From: Paenarthrobacter nicotinovorans
GTDB lineage: Bacteria; Actinomycetota; Actinomycetes; Actinomycetales; Micrococcaceae
DNA: 64,000 nucleotides
Assembly (NCBI RefSeq): GCF_021919345.1
Contig: NZ_CP089293.1
Coordinates: forward strand, 1,550,001-1,614,000
Direction: 5' to 3'
Shown: piece after piece, positions 1-9,370 of the stretch
Layout: each line of letters starts with the position of its first letter
Numbering within the stretch: position 1 is the first letter of the stretch
Position numbers and translations under genes: made by a program
The notes under the pieces: model-generated
What the model was told of the DNA's origin: nothing
Database searches by the model: none
The model's input: only the letters and a program-made list of their open reading frames with translations

Positions 1-1
1 G

Positions 2-1138
2 GCGCGGGTGTACGCGGAGGTGCCCGAGCGGAACTTCATGCCGTCGATGGGGCGCATCGTGGCACTCGCTGAGCATGGCGCGGCGGACGCCGCGGTGTCC
101 GGTCAGCAGCAGGCCCATGCCAATGTGCGGATCGACTCCGCCATGCGGGACGGGCTGCAGATCACGGGTGACTACGATCCCATGCTCGCCAAAGTTATCG
201 CGTGGGGAGCGGACAGGGCCGCCGCACTGGACACGCTGGATGCTGCGCTGGGCCGTTACACCTTGCTGGGCGTGGACACGAACGTCGAGTACCTTCGACT
301 CCTGATCAACGACGCCGATGTCCGTGCCGGGCACCTCGACACCGGGTTGATTGAACGCAAGCTGCCGTCCATGGAGTTCCGGCACGCAGGCCCCAAGGAA
401 CTGATCGCGGCCGCCCTCACGCTGTGGCTTGAACGCCCGGCCCCGGCGCTCGCAGGAGACGCGTGGAAGAGCGCCGACGCTTGGCGGGTCGGGGCTCCCG
501 GTGCCTGGACCGCGACCTTCGGCGTCCCAGGCGCCGCTATGGCTACGGTCGCCGTCACCGAAAAGGCCGGCACCGTGACGGCAAGGGTCGACGACGGCGA
601 ACCGGTGGGCGTGCGGGTGGCCGACCGCAGCGGGACCGGGATAACCCTGGAGTTCGACGGCGGTCAGGTCACCTATGCGGTGGCCACGGCGGACGCAGCA
701 CGGGAGATCTTCGTGGGCAACGATGGCTGGTCCTGCCGGCTTGAGGTCCTTGACCGGGCCGGGCGCCTGCAACGGATGCTCGCGGGGATCCAGCGCGTCG
801 AAGGAGCAGCCGATCCGGAAGTGCGCTCGCCCATGCCCGGGACGGTGGTTTCCGTGTCCGTGGCCAACGGTGACGTGGTCGAGGAAGGACAGGTCCTCCT
901 GGCTGTTGAAGCCATGAAGATGGAGCACCAACTTGTGGCGTCCGTCGCCGGAACCGTCCACCTCACCAGCAAACCCGGCGATCTGGTCAAAGCCGACCAG
1001 GTGCTCGCCACCATCCATGCAGCGGTCGCCGCAGAAGACACGGCCAACGCGGGCCGCGACACCAACAACGGCCGGAACCCAGACAAGAGCCAGAACCCAG
1101 ACAACGGCCAAATCCCAGACAAGGAAGTCCAGCCATGA
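2..1138 (+). CDS. Acyl-CoA carboxylase alpha subunit, biotin carboxylase C-terminal part plus biotin carrier domain (5' truncated by window edge)
   Basis: Biotin-dependent carboxylase of CoA-ester catabolism. The reading frame is open at the window start, so the ATP-grasp part lies outside. Visible are the end of the biotin carboxylase domain (first ~130 residues), a linker and a C-terminal biotinyl domain with the lipoyl/biotin motif EAMKMEH (biotinylated Lys). Beyond the biotinyl domain is an unusual hydrophilic tail of about 40 residues encoded partly by three 18-base repeats. It is followed with a 4-base ATGA overlap by an acyl-CoA dehydrogenase, then CoA-transferase, MaoC and CitE genes. 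The same neighbourhood surrounds accA1 (methylcrotonyl-CoA carboxylase) in Mycobacterium tuberculosis, so 3-methylcrotonyl-CoA is the likeliest substrate. Propionyl- or acetyl-CoA cannot be excluded from this fragment. Confidence 0.9.
   Translation, partial: ARVYAEVPERNFMPSMGRIVALAEHGAADAAVSGQQQAHANVRIDSAMRDGLQITGDYDPMLAKVIAWGADRAAALDTLDAALGRYTLLGVDTNVEYLRLLINDADVRAGHLDTGLIERKLPSMEFRHAGPKELIAAALTLWLERPAPALAGDAWKSADAWRVGAPGAWTATFGVPGAAMATVAVTEKAGTVTARVDDGEPVGVRVADRSGTGITLEFDGGQVTYAVATADAAREIFVGNDGWSCRLEVLDRAGRLQRMLAGIQRVEGAADPEVRSPMPGTVVSVSVANGDVVEEGQVLLAVEAMKMEHQLVASVAGTVHLTSKPGDLVKADQVLATIHAAVAAEDTANAGRDTNNGRNPDKSQNPDNGQIPDKEVQP
1071..1124 (+). repeat. Three tandem 18-base repeats in the carboxylase C-terminal tail
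   Basis: Units at 1071-1088, 1089-1106 and 1107-1124 share GCC followed by a CCCAGACAA core. They encode an Asn/Ile-Pro-Asp repeat in the disordered tail after the biotinyl domain. Copy number could vary between strains. Confidence 0.75.
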
Positions 1139-2298
1139 GCACGTTTGAACTGACAGAGGAATACCAGGACCTCAGCGATTCCGTCAGGGAGTTCGCCGAC
1201 GAGGTAGTAGCCCCTGTCTCCGCCAAGCACGACGAAGAGCACAGCTTCCCTTACGAAGTGGTCAAGCAGATGGGGGAGATGGGCCTGTTCGGCCTGCCGT
1301 TCCCCGAGGAATTCGGCGGGATGGGCGGAGACTACTTCGCGCTCGCCTTGGCGTTGGAACAGTTGGGGCGCGTAGACCAGTCCGTGGCCATCACCTTGGA
1401 AGCCGGAGTATCGCTGGGGGCCATGCCGGTTTACCGCTTCGGCACCGAAGAACAGAAGCAGGAGTGGCTGCCGCAGCTGGCATCCGGCCGGTCCTTGGCC
1501 GGTTTCGGGCTGACCGAGCGTGAAGCCGGATCCGACGCCGGCGGCACCAAGACCAACGCCCACCTGGAAAACGGCGAGTGGGTCATCAACGGCAACAAGG
1601 AGTTCATTACCAACTCCGGCACGGACATCACTACCCTGGTCACCGTCACGGCAGTGACAGGCCGGAAAGAGAACGCCGACGGCAGCACCAAGAAGGAGAT
1701 CTCCACCATCCTGGTGCCGACGGACACGCCGGGGTTTACCGCAGAAAAGCCCTATAACAAGGTTGGGTGGAACGCGTCGGACACCCACCCGCTGACCCTG
1801 GACAACGTCCGGGTTCCCGAAGCCAATCTGTTGGGCGAGCGCGGCCGCGGCTATGCCAACTTCCTCTCCATCCTGGACGAGGGCCGGATCGCCATCGCTG
1901 CCCTGGCCACGGGTGCGGCCCAAGGTTGCGTGGACCTGTCCGTGAAGTACGCCAAGGAGCGCAGCGCGTTCGGACAGAACATCGGCAAGTACCAGGCCAT
2001 CCAGTTCAAGATCGCCCGCATGCAGGCCAGGGCCCACACAGCCCGCCTTGCCTACTACGACGCCGCCGCGAGGATGCTGGCGGGCAAGCCGTTCAAGACC
2101 GAAGCAGCCATAGCTAAGATGGTCGCAGGCGAGGCAGCCATGGACAACGCGCGGGACGCCACCCAGGTGTTCGGCGGCTATGGCTTCATCAACGAATTCA
2201 CGGTGGCACGCCATTACCGCGACTCCAAGATCCTTGAGATCGGCGAAGGCACCACCGAAGTCCAGTTGATGCTCATCGCCCGCGAGCTGGGTCTGTAA
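1135..2298 (+). CDS. Acyl-CoA dehydrogenase
   Basis: FAD-dependent alpha,beta-dehydrogenation of an acyl-CoA, 387 aa, full family length. The N-terminal helical domain, the middle beta domain ([14 protein letters not shown] region, about residues 123-136) and the C-terminal helical domain ([10 protein letters not shown], then EIGEGTTEV) are all visible. The Glu of the GEGT motif (about residue 371) occupies the catalytic-base position of medium/short-chain enzymes. Isovaleryl-CoA dehydrogenases carry Ala there and place the base elsewhere. The start overlaps the carboxylase stop by 4 bases, so translation is probably coupled. Context (the FadE19 position in the mycobacterial leucine operon) suggests a branched short-chain acyl-CoA, but the active-site Glu argues against a classical isovaleryl-CoA enzyme. 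Confidence 0.92.
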   Translation: MSTFELTEEYQDLSDSVREFADEVVAPVSAKHDEEHSFPYEVVKQMGEMGLFGLPFPEEFGGMGGDYFALALALEQLGRVDQSVAITLEAGVSLGAMPVYRFGTEEQKQEWLPQLASGRSLAGFGLTEREAGSDAGGTKTNAHLENGEWVINGNKEFITNSGTDITTLVTVTAVTGRKENADGSTKKEISTILVPTDTPGFTAEKPYNKVGWNASDTHPLTLDNVRVPEANLLGERGRGYANFLSILDEGRIAIAALATGAAQGCVDLSVKYAKERSAFGQNIGKYQAIQFKIARMQARAHTARLAYYDAAARMLAGKPFKTEAAIAKMVAGEAAMDNARDATQVFGGYGFINEFTVARHYRDSKILEIGEGTTEVQLMLIARELGL

Positions 2299-2336
2299 CC
2301 GTACGTTGGGTCGGCAGTGGCAGGGAAGGATCAAGG

Positions 2337-3119
2337 ATGATTGACAAGGTTGTTGCCAGCGCCGCCGAAGCGGTGAAGGACATCCCGGACGGAGCCTCGC
2401 TCGCGGTAGGGGGCTTTGGCTTATGCGGTATCCCCGTTTCCCTGATTGAAGCCCTTCATCAGCAGGGAACCACGGACCTGGAAACTGTCAGCAACAACTG
2501 CGGCGTGGACGATTGGGGCCTGGGAATCCTCCTCAAGGACGGCCGCATCCGCCGCACCATCAGTTCCTATGTGGGCGAGAACAAGGAGTTTGCCCGGCAG
2601 TATCTGGCGGGGGAGCTTGAAGTTGTCCTCACCCCGCAGGGCACCTTGGCGGAGAAGCTGCGCGCCGGCGGCGCAGGCATCCCGGCCTTTTATACCAAGG
2701 CCGGCGTGGGAACCCAGGTGTCCGAAGGCGGCCTCCCGCAAAAGTACGACGCCGAAGGCAACGTTGCGATTGCTTCGGCGCCGAAGGAGGTGCGGGCTTT
2801 CAAGGATGGCGACTACGTCCTGGAAGAGTCTTTGACCCCGGACTTCGGGCTGGTCCATGCCTGGAAGGGGGACCGCCACGGCAACCTTGTTTTCCATGCG
2901 ACGGCCATGAACTTCAACCCTCTCTGTGCCATGGCGGCCCGGGTGACGATTGCCGAGGTCGAGGAACTCGTGGAACCGGGGGAGTTGGATCCGGAGCACA
3001 TTCACACGCCGGGTATCTTCGTTCAGCGGGTCGTCGTAGCAGGAGCGGCGGAGAAACGGATCGAAAAGCGCACCGTCGCGTTGACCTCCGCAACAAGCGG
3101 ACAGACAGGAGCTTCATGA
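2337..3119 (+). CDS. scoA: 3-oxoacid CoA-transferase subunit A
   Basis: Alpha subunit of a family I CoA-transferase that exchanges CoA between succinyl-CoA and a 3-oxoacid such as acetoacetate. 260 aa, normal for the separate-subunit form. The glycine-rich N-terminal GGFGLCGIP and the [11 protein letters not shown] segment are typical. The ATG follows AAGGATCAAGG. The gene overlaps subunit B by 4 bases. In this operon it would activate or recycle the acetoacetate released by the terminal lyase of leucine breakdown (inference from order). A beta-ketoadipate transferase is the main alternative, but no aromatic pathway gene is nearby. Confidence 0.88.
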   Translation: MIDKVVASAAEAVKDIPDGASLAVGGFGLCGIPVSLIEALHQQGTTDLETVSNNCGVDDWGLGILLKDGRIRRTISSYVGENKEFARQYLAGELEVVLTPQGTLAEKLRAGGAGIPAFYTKAGVGTQVSEGGLPQKYDAEGNVAIASAPKEVRAFKDGDYVLEESLTPDFGLVHAWKGDRHGNLVFHATAMNFNPLCAMAARVTIAEVEELVEPGELDPEHIHTPGIFVQRVVVAGAAEKRIEKRTVALTSATSGQTGAS

Positions 3120-3871
3120 TGGCCGACAACACGTATCAGGACTTACCGCCACGTCCCGAAGCAGTACGGCACGAGTACCGGCGGGCCGACGTCGAACACC
3201 ACGAAGCAAAAGGCTGGACCCGCAACGAACTGGCCGCCCGCGTGGCCAAGGAACTGGTCAACGGACAGTACGTGAACCTGGGAATCGGGATGCCCACCCT
3301 GATCCCCAACTACATCCCGGACGGAGTGGAGGTCATCCTCCACTCCGAGAACGGCATCCTCGGAGTTGGCCCGTACCCTACCGAGGACAGGGTCGATCCC
3401 GACCTCATCAATGCCGGCAAGGAGACCGTGACAACCAACCCGGGTGCTGCGTTCTTCGACTCGGCGTCCTCGTTCGGCATGATCCGCGGCGGACACGTGG
3501 ACGTGGCGGTCCTGGGAGCGATGGAGGTCGCTGCCAACGGCGATCTTGCCAACTGGATGATCCCCGGCAAGATGGTCAAAGGCATGGGCGGCGCCATGGA
3601 CCTGGTGTTCGGTGCCAAGAAGGTCATCGTCATGATGGAGCACGTCGACCGCAACGGCCGGCCAAAGATTGTCCCGAGCTGCACGCTTCCCCTCACCGGC
3701 AAGGGCTGTGTGGACAGGATCATCACGGACCTGGCGGTGATCGACGTCGTCAAGGACGAAGGTGATCCGCGGTTGGTGTTGCGCGAGCTCGCCCCGAACG
3801 TCACCCTTGACGACGTCCTGGCGGCCACAGGCGCCGAGCTGTTCGAAGAGGACCAGGAGCTCACTGTATGA
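3116..3871 (+). CDS. scoB: 3-oxoacid CoA-transferase subunit B
   Basis: Beta subunit, carrying the catalytic Glu that forms the glutamyl-CoA thioester: the [10 protein letters not shown] motif (about residues 78-87) is intact, after [14 protein letters not shown]. 251 aa. ATG at 3116 overlaps the subunit A stop (ATGATGG), and its own stop overlaps the following MaoC gene by 4 bases, so subunits A, B and the hydratase look translationally coupled. The N-terminal ~30 residues are rather long for the family. A second internal start is possible but less well placed. Confidence 0.88.
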   Translation: MMADNTYQDLPPRPEAVRHEYRRADVEHHEAKGWTRNELAARVAKELVNGQYVNLGIGMPTLIPNYIPDGVEVILHSENGILGVGPYPTEDRVDPDLINAGKETVTTNPGAAFFDSASSFGMIRGGHVDVAVLGAMEVAANGDLANWMIPGKMVKGMGGAMDLVFGAKKVIVMMEHVDRNGRPKIVPSCTLPLTGKGCVDRIITDLAVIDVVKDEGDPRLVLRELAPNVTLDDVLAATGAELFEEDQELTV

Positions 3872-4362
3872 CGCGGGTCGTGGAACAACGCGGACTCTAC
3901 TTCGACGAACTCGAAGAAGGCGTGATCTACGCCCACAAGCCCGGCCGCACCGTCACGGAGACGGACAACGTTCTCTTCACCACGTTGACCATGAACACCC
4001 AGGCGCTCCATCTGGATGCTGCCTGGAGTTCCGGACAGCCGTTCGGTCAGCGCCTCATGAATTCCATGTTCACGCTGTCCACCATGGTGGGGCAGTCGGT
4101 GACACAGCTGACGCAGGGGACCATCATTGCCCAGTTGGGGCTGACGGATGTCACGTTCCCGCACCCGCTGTATCACGGGGATACGCTGTACACGGAAACG
4201 GTGATCACGGGAAAGCGTCTGTCTTCGTCCCGGCCCGGACAAGGCGTGGTGACCATGCAGCACACGGGCCGCAACCAGGACGGTACCGTGGTAGCCCTGG
4301 CCACCCGCACCTGCCTGATGTGGACCAAGGAAGCGCACGCCGCGAACCTCGCCGACCATTAG
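3868..4362 (+). CDS. MaoC-like (hot-dog fold) enoyl-CoA hydratase
   Basis: 164 aa single hot-dog domain of the MaoC dehydratase family, which hydrates enoyl-CoA or dehydrates 3-hydroxyacyl-CoA. The N-terminal [20 protein letters not shown] and the substrate-loop region with conserved Asn-Thr and Leu-His-Asp are characteristic. It starts in a 4-base overlap with scoB. The orthologue in the mycobacterial leucine operon (Rv2499c position) also lies between the dehydrogenase and the CitE-like lyase. Here it may hydrate methylglutaconyl-CoA or a related C5/C6 enoyl-CoA (inference). Confidence 0.82.
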   Translation: MTRVVEQRGLYFDELEEGVIYAHKPGRTVTETDNVLFTTLTMNTQALHLDAAWSSGQPFGQRLMNSMFTLSTMVGQSVTQLTQGTIIAQLGLTDVTFPHPLYHGDTLYTETVITGKRLSSSRPGQGVVTMQHTGRNQDGTVVALATRTCLMWTKEAHAANLADH

Positions 4363-4401
4363 TACGCGCAGCCATCAGCACGCCCAGCAGCAAGGAAATC
4401 C

Positions 4402-5229
4402 ATGCACTCTCCCTTCACCATGGGCCCGGCCCTCCTCTTCTGCCCCGCCGACCGGCCGGAGCGTTTCGGCAAGGCCGCGGACCGCGCGGACTCGGTCATC
4501 CTGGACTTCGAGGATGCCGTGGCTCCCGCGGACAAGCCCGGGGCCCGTGATGCTGTTTTGAAGCAGCTGGGTGCCGGGGAACTGGACCCCCAACGGACCA
4601 TAGTGCGCGTGAATCCCGTGGGAACCCGTGACTTCGAACTCGATCTCCAGGCCTTGGAACAGACGCCGTACCGGACGGTCATGCTGGCCAAAGCAGAAAG
4701 CGGAGAACAGCTGCGGGCGCTGGCTGGCTACAGCGTCATCGCTCTGTGTGAAACCGCATCAGGCATCGTTAATGCTTCCGCCATCGCGGCCGAGCCCAAC
4801 ACCGTTGCCATGATGTGGGGTGCGGAGGACCTCCTGGCTTCCTTGGGCGGACTCTCCAGCAGGAACGACGACGGCGGCTACCGCGCTGTCGCACTGCACG
4901 CGCGCTCCACTGTGCTGCTCGCAGCCAAAGCCGCCGGCAAGGAGGCCATCGACTCCGTGTACGTGAACATCCCGGACTTGGCGGGCCTGCTGACCGAGTC
5001 CGCAGACGCGGTGGCCAGCGGATTCGGGGCGAAGGCTTGCATCCACCCCAACCAGGTGGCCGTGGTCCGGGAGGCTTATGCGCCTGCCCCCGAAGCTGTT
5101 GCCCAAGCCGAAGAACTCCTCGAAGCAGCGGCCGCCGCAGGCTCAGGTGTGTTCCAGTTCAAGGGCAAGATGATCGACGGACCCATTCTCAAGCATGCGG
5201 AAGCGACGCTGCGCCGGGCCAGGCGTTAA
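4402..5229 (+). CDS. CitE-like hydroxyacyl-CoA lyase (HpcH/HpaI aldolase family)
   Basis: 275 aa TIM-barrel lyase of the citrate lyase beta/malyl-CoA lyase family. FCPADRPERFGKA at the N terminus, the DFEDAVAP metal/carboxylate motif, RVNPVGT, the CETASGIVNA motif with its conserved Glu, GAEDL and the CIHPNQV segment are all present. No alpha or gamma citrate lyase genes accompany it, so it is not part of a citrate lyase complex. The orthologous gene at this operon position in M. tuberculosis (Rv2498c) has been reported as a hydroxyacyl-CoA lyase acting in leucine and itaconate breakdown. I infer the same kind of retro-aldol cleavage here. It is the last gene of the operon. Confidence 0.85.
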   Translation: MHSPFTMGPALLFCPADRPERFGKAADRADSVILDFEDAVAPADKPGARDAVLKQLGAGELDPQRTIVRVNPVGTRDFELDLQALEQTPYRTVMLAKAESGEQLRALAGYSVIALCETASGIVNASAIAAEPNTVAMMWGAEDLLASLGGLSSRNDDGGYRAVALHARSTVLLAAKAAGKEAIDSVYVNIPDLAGLLTESADAVASGFGAKACIHPNQVAVVREAYAPAPEAVAQAEELLEAAAAAGSGVFQFKGKMIDGPILKHAEATLRRARR

Positions 5230-5230
5230 A

Positions 5231-5288
5231 CAAACCGGCCCTTGTTGCGCAGCCACCGTAGACCGGTTTGCTGGGCGAACAAGGGCCG
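5231..5288. terminator. Two interlaced hairpins between convergent genes
   Basis: Arm CAAACCGG (5231-5238) pairs with CCGGTTTG (5263-5270). Arm CGGCCCTTGTT (5236-5246) pairs with AACAAGGGCCG (5278-5288). The two left arms overlap by three bases, so the stems compete. The position between a plus- and a minus-strand operon suggests bidirectional termination. Confidence 0.6.
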
Positions 5289-5314
5289 AATTCGTGTGCG
5301 TCCGGTATGACGCC

Positions 5315-6436
5315 TTAGGCGTGAACCGCCGTCGCGAGTTCAGTGAGTTCGACGGCAGCGGGCCTGGCAACCGTGCTCTTGATGACTTCGGCCTTCCCGC
5401 TCTTGGCCGAGGCGAGGACCGATTCCATGACGTCCAGTGCATGGAAGGCCAGCTGGCCACCGGCCCGCGGTTCCTCACCGGCGTGTGTCGCGGCGAGGTC
5501 TGCGATGCCGAAGCCGCGGCCCGAGTCCTTGTAGCCCGCAGAAACCGGGAGGGTTTCCCAGTCCTCGGCGCCAAGGGCGAAGAGCTGCACATCCCCGTCG
5601 AAATGATTCGGATCCGGGACGACCAACGACCCCTTTTCGCCGTGGATTTCGATGTTGGGACTCTTGGTCTTCACGGCGTCGAAGCTCATGAAGAGCGTGG
5701 ACAGGGCCCCGGAAGCGTGGACCAGTACTCCGGTGACATGGGACTCGATGTCCACCGGGACCTTCTGCCCTTCCCGCGGACCTGAGCCGATGGTGCGTTC
5801 GTTTCGGGTATGGCTGGCCGCCCCCACCACCGACACCACGGGCCCCAGCAACGTGACCAATGCGGATACGTAGTACGGCCCCATGTCCAGCAGGGGCCCA
5901 CCACCGGGCTGGTAGTAGAAGTCGGGGTTCGGGTGCCAGCGTTCGTGTCCGGGAGTTGCCATCGTGGCCGTGGCGGAAACCGGTGCGCCGATCAGTCCGT
6001 CGTCGATCGCCTTGCGGGCTGTTTGAATACCGGTACCCAGGACGGTGTCCGGTGCACAGCCAACCAAGACACCCGCGGCGGACGCAGCCTCAAGTACCTC
6101 CTTGGCCTCAGTAGTTGTGGCTGCGAGGGGCTTTTCGCCGTACACCGATTTGCCGGCGGCGATTGCCTTGAGTGCGATCTCCGCGTGAGCAGCCGGGATG
6201 GTCAGGTTCAGCACCAGCTCGACATCATCCGCTGCCAAAAGCCCGTCCACACTCAGCGCCCTGACGCCCTCGTAGGAGTCGGCCACAGCCTGCGCCCTTG
6301 CGGGATCAAGGTCTGCCACGGCCACCAGATTCACCGAATCCAGCCGGCGGAAGTTTGCCAGGTACTGGGCAATGATGGCGCCGCAGCCGATGATGCCGAC
6401 GTTGAGCGGCTTGGCGGGGTTCAGCGGGATGCCCAC
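5315..6436 (-). CDS. Gfo/Idh/MocA family oxidoreductase (sugar dehydrogenase)
   Basis: 373 aa NAD(P)-dependent dehydrogenase acting on a pyranose or cyclitol. N-terminal Rossmann fold NVGIIGCGAIIAQYL, the conserved EKPLA catalytic-region motif and a C-terminal alpha/beta substrate domain are all visible. I chose GTG at 6436, because the open frame upstream of it lies inside the preceding ThuA gene and does not look like this family. This start overlaps the ThuA stop by 16 bases. Last gene of the sugar operon. A second family member (8170-9357) lies upstream, so the operon carries two oxidations or one oxidation and one reduction. Confidence 0.85.
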   Translation of the reverse strand: MGIPLNPAKPLNVGIIGCGAIIAQYLANFRRLDSVNLVAVADLDPARAQAVADSYEGVRALSVDGLLAADDVELVLNLTIPAAHAEIALKAIAAGKSVYGEKPLAATTTEAKEVLEAASAAGVLVGCAPDTVLGTGIQTARKAIDDGLIGAPVSATATMATPGHERWHPNPDFYYQPGGGPLLDMGPYYVSALVTLLGPVVSVVGAASHTRNERTIGSGPREGQKVPVDIESHVTGVLVHASGALSTLFMSFDAVKTKSPNIEIHGEKGSLVVPDPNHFDGDVQLFALGAEDWETLPVSAGYKDSGRGFGIADLAATHAGEEPRAGGQLAFHALDVMESVLASAKSGKAEVIKSTVARPAAVELTELATAVHA

Positions 6437-7122
6437 AGCATGCCCCTTTCGATGATGGTGCGGACGTTGCTGTCCTGCAGGATTTCCACCCTGTGGCCGG
6501 GGGTGCAGACAAAGATTTTGCCCTTGCCCCACTGGCGTGTCCAGATGGCCGGCGAGGTAACTTCGCGGTTCCAAGGATCCCACTCACGTACCTTTTGGGT
6601 GGTGGTGGCCAGGACATCAACGTAGTCGTCGCTCAAAACCCAGTACTGCTCCGTGACGAGGTCAAAATCGCCAATTCCCTGGGTAATGGGGTGTTCGGCT
6701 GCGGCGGGCAGCATGTTCACCGTGTAGGGAACATAATTGTCCGATTGCTCCCCGGTCTGTTCGTCCGAGTGCTTACCCGGGTGGCAGGCGAACTGGCCAC
6801 CGATGAGATGGAGGTAATCGGAGTTGTTGCGGTAGGAATCGGCGATTCCGCCGTGCCAGCCGGCCAGTCCCGTGCCGTTTTCGACGGCGGTCCGCAGCCC
6901 TTGGAACTCGTCCTTCTCGATGGTGGACATGGTCATGCATTGGACGATCAGGTCCACACCGGCCATATATTCAGCGTCGGCATATATCTTGGGTGACTCT
7001 TCGACGCGGACGTCGTAGCCGTTGTCCCGCAAATAGGGGAGGAAAAGCTCCGTGGCCTCGATTGGCTGGTGTCCATCCCAGCCGCCGCGGACCACCAACG
7101 CGGTCTTGTTATTGCTTGTCAT
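6421..7122 (-). CDS. ThuA-like domain protein
   Basis: 233 aa, one class-I glutamine-amidotransferase-like (ThuA/trehalose utilization) domain: ALVVRGGWDGHQP at the N terminus, GTGLAGWHGGIADSYR in the middle and GKGKIFVCTPGHRVE near the end. ThuA proteins accompany ThuB-type Gfo/Idh/MocA dehydrogenases in trehalose and other disaccharide oxidation. The exact chemistry of the family is poorly settled. It overlaps the downstream dehydrogenase by 16 bases and follows the epimerase gene after 46 bases. Its presence is the best hint that this operon handles keto-sugars. Confidence 0.85.
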   Translation of the reverse strand: MTSNNKTALVVRGGWDGHQPIEATELFLPYLRDNGYDVRVEESPKIYADAEYMAGVDLIVQCMTMSTIEKDEFQGLRTAVENGTGLAGWHGGIADSYRNNSDYLHLIGGQFACHPGKHSDEQTGEQSDNYVPYTVNMLPAAAEHPITQGIGDFDLVTEQYWVLSDDYVDVLATTTQKVREWDPWNREVTSPAIWTRQWGKGKIFVCTPGHRVEILQDSNVRTIIERGMLWASR

Positions 7123-7168
7123 GGTTTCCTTCGTATCGGGGCGTGTTCGTTGGAGTCAGGGTAGGGAT

Positions 7169-8173
7169 TCAGCGTGTTGCGAAGGCCGCATCAAAGGCAG
7201 CGGCCGGAGGACGGATGGCAGCGAGTTCGCGGACCATCTTGAGCGCCTGGGGAGCGCCCACCAACCGGTCCATGCCTGCGTCCTCCCATTCGATGCTGGT
7301 TGGTCCTTCATAACCAACAGCGTTCAAGGTTCGGAAGATCGGCTCCCAATTCACGTCGCCGTGACCGGCCGTGACGAAGTCCCACCCGCGGCGGGGATCC
7401 GCCCAGGGCAGGTGGGAACCAAGACGGCCGTTTCGTCCATTGAGTTGCCGGACGGATTCCTTGACGTGGACATGGAAGATCCTGTCGGCAAAGTCCTGCA
7501 AGAACATCACCGGGTCCAGGTCCTGCCAGATGAAGTGGGACGGGTCGAAGTTCAAGCCAAAGCTCTCCCGCGGCCCGATGGCTTCCAGGGTGCGCTTGGC
7601 CGTCCAGTAGTCGTAGGCGATTTCCGATGGGTGGACTTCCAGGGCGAAGCGGACACCCACTTCGTCAAAGACGTCCAGGATGGGATTCCACCGATCGGCG
7701 AAGTCCTGGTAGCCGCGCTCAATCATGGCGTCCGAAGCCGGTGGGAACATGGCTACGCACTTCCAGATGGACGAGCCAGTGAAACCGGTGACCGTCTTGA
7801 CGCCCAGCCTCGCGGCGGCGCGGGCCGTGGTTTTCATGGCTTCAGCCGCGCGTTGGCGTACGCCTTCAGGGTCACCATCGCCCCATACCGCCGGGGCGAG
7901 GATGTCACGGTGCCGCTCATCGATGGGGTCATCGCAGACGGCCTGTCCGGTGAGGTGGTTGGCAATGGCATGGACAGTCAGGTTGTGCTTTTCCAGGATG
8001 TCGAGCTTTCCCTGAAGATAAGCGTCGTCCTCCACCACTTGCAGGGGATCCAGATGATCGCCCCAGCAGGCGATTTCCAAGCCGTCAAAGCCCCACTCGC
8101 CTGCAAGCCGTGCCACTTCCTCGAACGGCAGATCAGCCCACTGGCCGGTGAAGAGGGTGATGGGTCGGGTCAT
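7169..8173 (-). CDS. Sugar phosphate isomerase/epimerase family (xylose-isomerase-like TIM barrel)
   Basis: 334 aa AP-endonuclease-2/xylose-isomerase-like barrel. Candidate divalent metal ligands are the acidic/His residues in [38 protein letters not shown] and [10 protein letters not shown]. These enzymes epimerise or isomerise sugars and inosose-like keto compounds. Some family members cleave 3-keto-glycosides. It is joined to the upstream dehydrogenase by a 4-base ATGA overlap, suggesting direct hand-over of a keto intermediate. Substrate not predictable from sequence alone. Confidence 0.85.
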   Translation of the reverse strand: MTRPITLFTGQWADLPFEEVARLAGEWGFDGLEIACWGDHLDPLQVVEDDAYLQGKLDILEKHNLTVHAIANHLTGQAVCDDPIDERHRDILAPAVWGDGDPEGVRQRAAEAMKTTARAAARLGVKTVTGFTGSSIWKCVAMFPPASDAMIERGYQDFADRWNPILDVFDEVGVRFALEVHPSEIAYDYWTAKRTLEAIGPRESFGLNFDPSHFIWQDLDPVMFLQDFADRIFHVHVKESVRQLNGRNGRLGSHLPWADPRRGWDFVTAGHGDVNWEPIFRTLNAVGYEGPTSIEWEDAGMDRLVGAPQALKMVRELAAIRPPAAAFDAAFATR

Positions 8174-9357
8174 GATGCTTCCTTGTCGACGTTCTGCCAG
8201 CGGCTTGCGTTGTCCGCGCTGGTCTCGACTGCGGCCAGTACCTTTTGCACCTGCAAGGCATCAGCGAACGACGGCGAGGGCTGCTCGCCTGCGTCGATCG
8301 CGTTCACGAGGTCCACAACCTGATGGGTAAATCCGTGCTCATAGCCCAAACCATGTCCGGTGGGCCACCAGTTGGCGGTGTAGGGATGGGACGGTTCGGT
8401 GACCATGATCTTCCGGAAGCCCGCGTCCGGTTCCAGCGCCGCTTCATAGAACTGCAGCGAGTTCATGTCCTCGAAATCGAAAGCAAGGGAACCCTTGGTG
8501 CCGTTGAGCTCCAGGCGCATGGCATTCTTGCGTCCCAGGGCAAAGCGGGTGGCTTCGAAGATGCCGATGGGTCCTGACTCGAACCGCGCAGTGAACAGGG
8601 CCGCATCATCAACGGTTACCGGGCCACGCGGTCCATCTGAACCGCCGTGTCCGCCCAACCCCACGAAATCGCCGCCCACCGGGCGTTCCTTGACGAAGGT
8701 TTCCAGCAGCGCAGAGACTCCGGTGATATTGAGGCCGGTGATCCACTGCGCGGCGTCGATGCTGTGGGCTCCGATGTCGCCCAGGGAACCGGAACCGGAC
8801 TTGGATTTGTCCAGTCGCCACGTCAGGGGTGCGTCCGCATCGCTGAGCCAGTCCTGGAGGTACTGGGCGCGGACATGGCGGATTTCGCCGAGCCGGCCTT
8901 CTTCAACCATTCTCTTTGCCAGTGCCAAAGCAGGCGTGCGGCGGTAGCTGAAGCCGCACATGGACAGGACTCCGCGCTCGGCTGCTGCCTGCGCGACGAC
9001 TGTCATCTTTTCGGCTTCCTCCACGGAGTTGGCCAAGGGCTTTTCGCACAGGACATGCTTGCCGGCCTCGAGCGCGGCAATGGCGATCTCGGCATGGGTG
9101 TTGCCCGGGGTGCAGATGTCGATCAGGTCGATGTCGTCCCGTTCGATCAACCGCCGCCAGTCGGTTTCGGTGGATGCCCAGCCGTATTTGGCTGCCGCAG
9201 CCTTGACACCGTCAGGATTCCTGCCTGCCACGGCCGTAAGTTCCGGTGTCCGTGGCAGGTCAAAGAATCGTGGTGCGGTACGCCAGGCGTGGGAGTGCGC
9301 GGCGCCCATGAAGGCGTAGCCCACCATTCCTACACGCAGTGGTTTTGCTTGTGTCAC
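8170..9357 (-). CDS. Gfo/Idh/MocA family oxidoreductase (second sugar dehydrogenase)
   Basis: 395 aa NAD(P)-dependent dehydrogenase. [18 protein letters not shown] is the nucleotide-binding turn, CEKPLANS the conserved EKP motif, and the C-terminal domain contains the [14 protein letters not shown] segment with the conserved Asp and His expected to act in hydride transfer. It is longer than, and only distantly similar to, the dehydrogenase at 5315-6436. It sits 13 bases after the permease gene and overlaps the epimerase gene by 4 bases. Likely oxidises the imported sugar or glycoside (inference from operon). Confidence 0.87.
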   Translation of the reverse strand: MTQAKPLRVGMVGYAFMGAAHSHAWRTAPRFFDLPRTPELTAVAGRNPDGVKAAAAKYGWASTETDWRRLIERDDIDLIDICTPGNTHAEIAIAALEAGKHVLCEKPLANSVEEAEKMTVVAQAAAERGVLSMCGFSYRRTPALALAKRMVEEGRLGEIRHVRAQYLQDWLSDADAPLTWRLDKSKSGSGSLGDIGAHSIDAAQWITGLNITGVSALLETFVKERPVGGDFVGLGGHGGSDGPRGPVTVDDAALFTARFESGPIGIFEATRFALGRKNAMRLELNGTKGSLAFDFEDMNSLQFYEAALEPDAGFRKIMVTEPSHPYTANWWPTGHGLGYEHGFTHQVVDLVNAIDAGEQPSPSFADALQVQKVLAAVETSADNASRWQNVDKEAS

Positions 9358-9370
9358 AGGGGAGTCCTTT

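Noticed and set aside
673..2334. 553-codon open frame on the minus strand across the carboxylase end and acyl-CoA dehydrogenase
   Set aside because: It mirrors strongly supported plus-strand genes, has no recognisable domain, and such long antisense frames are expected from high-GC third-position bias.
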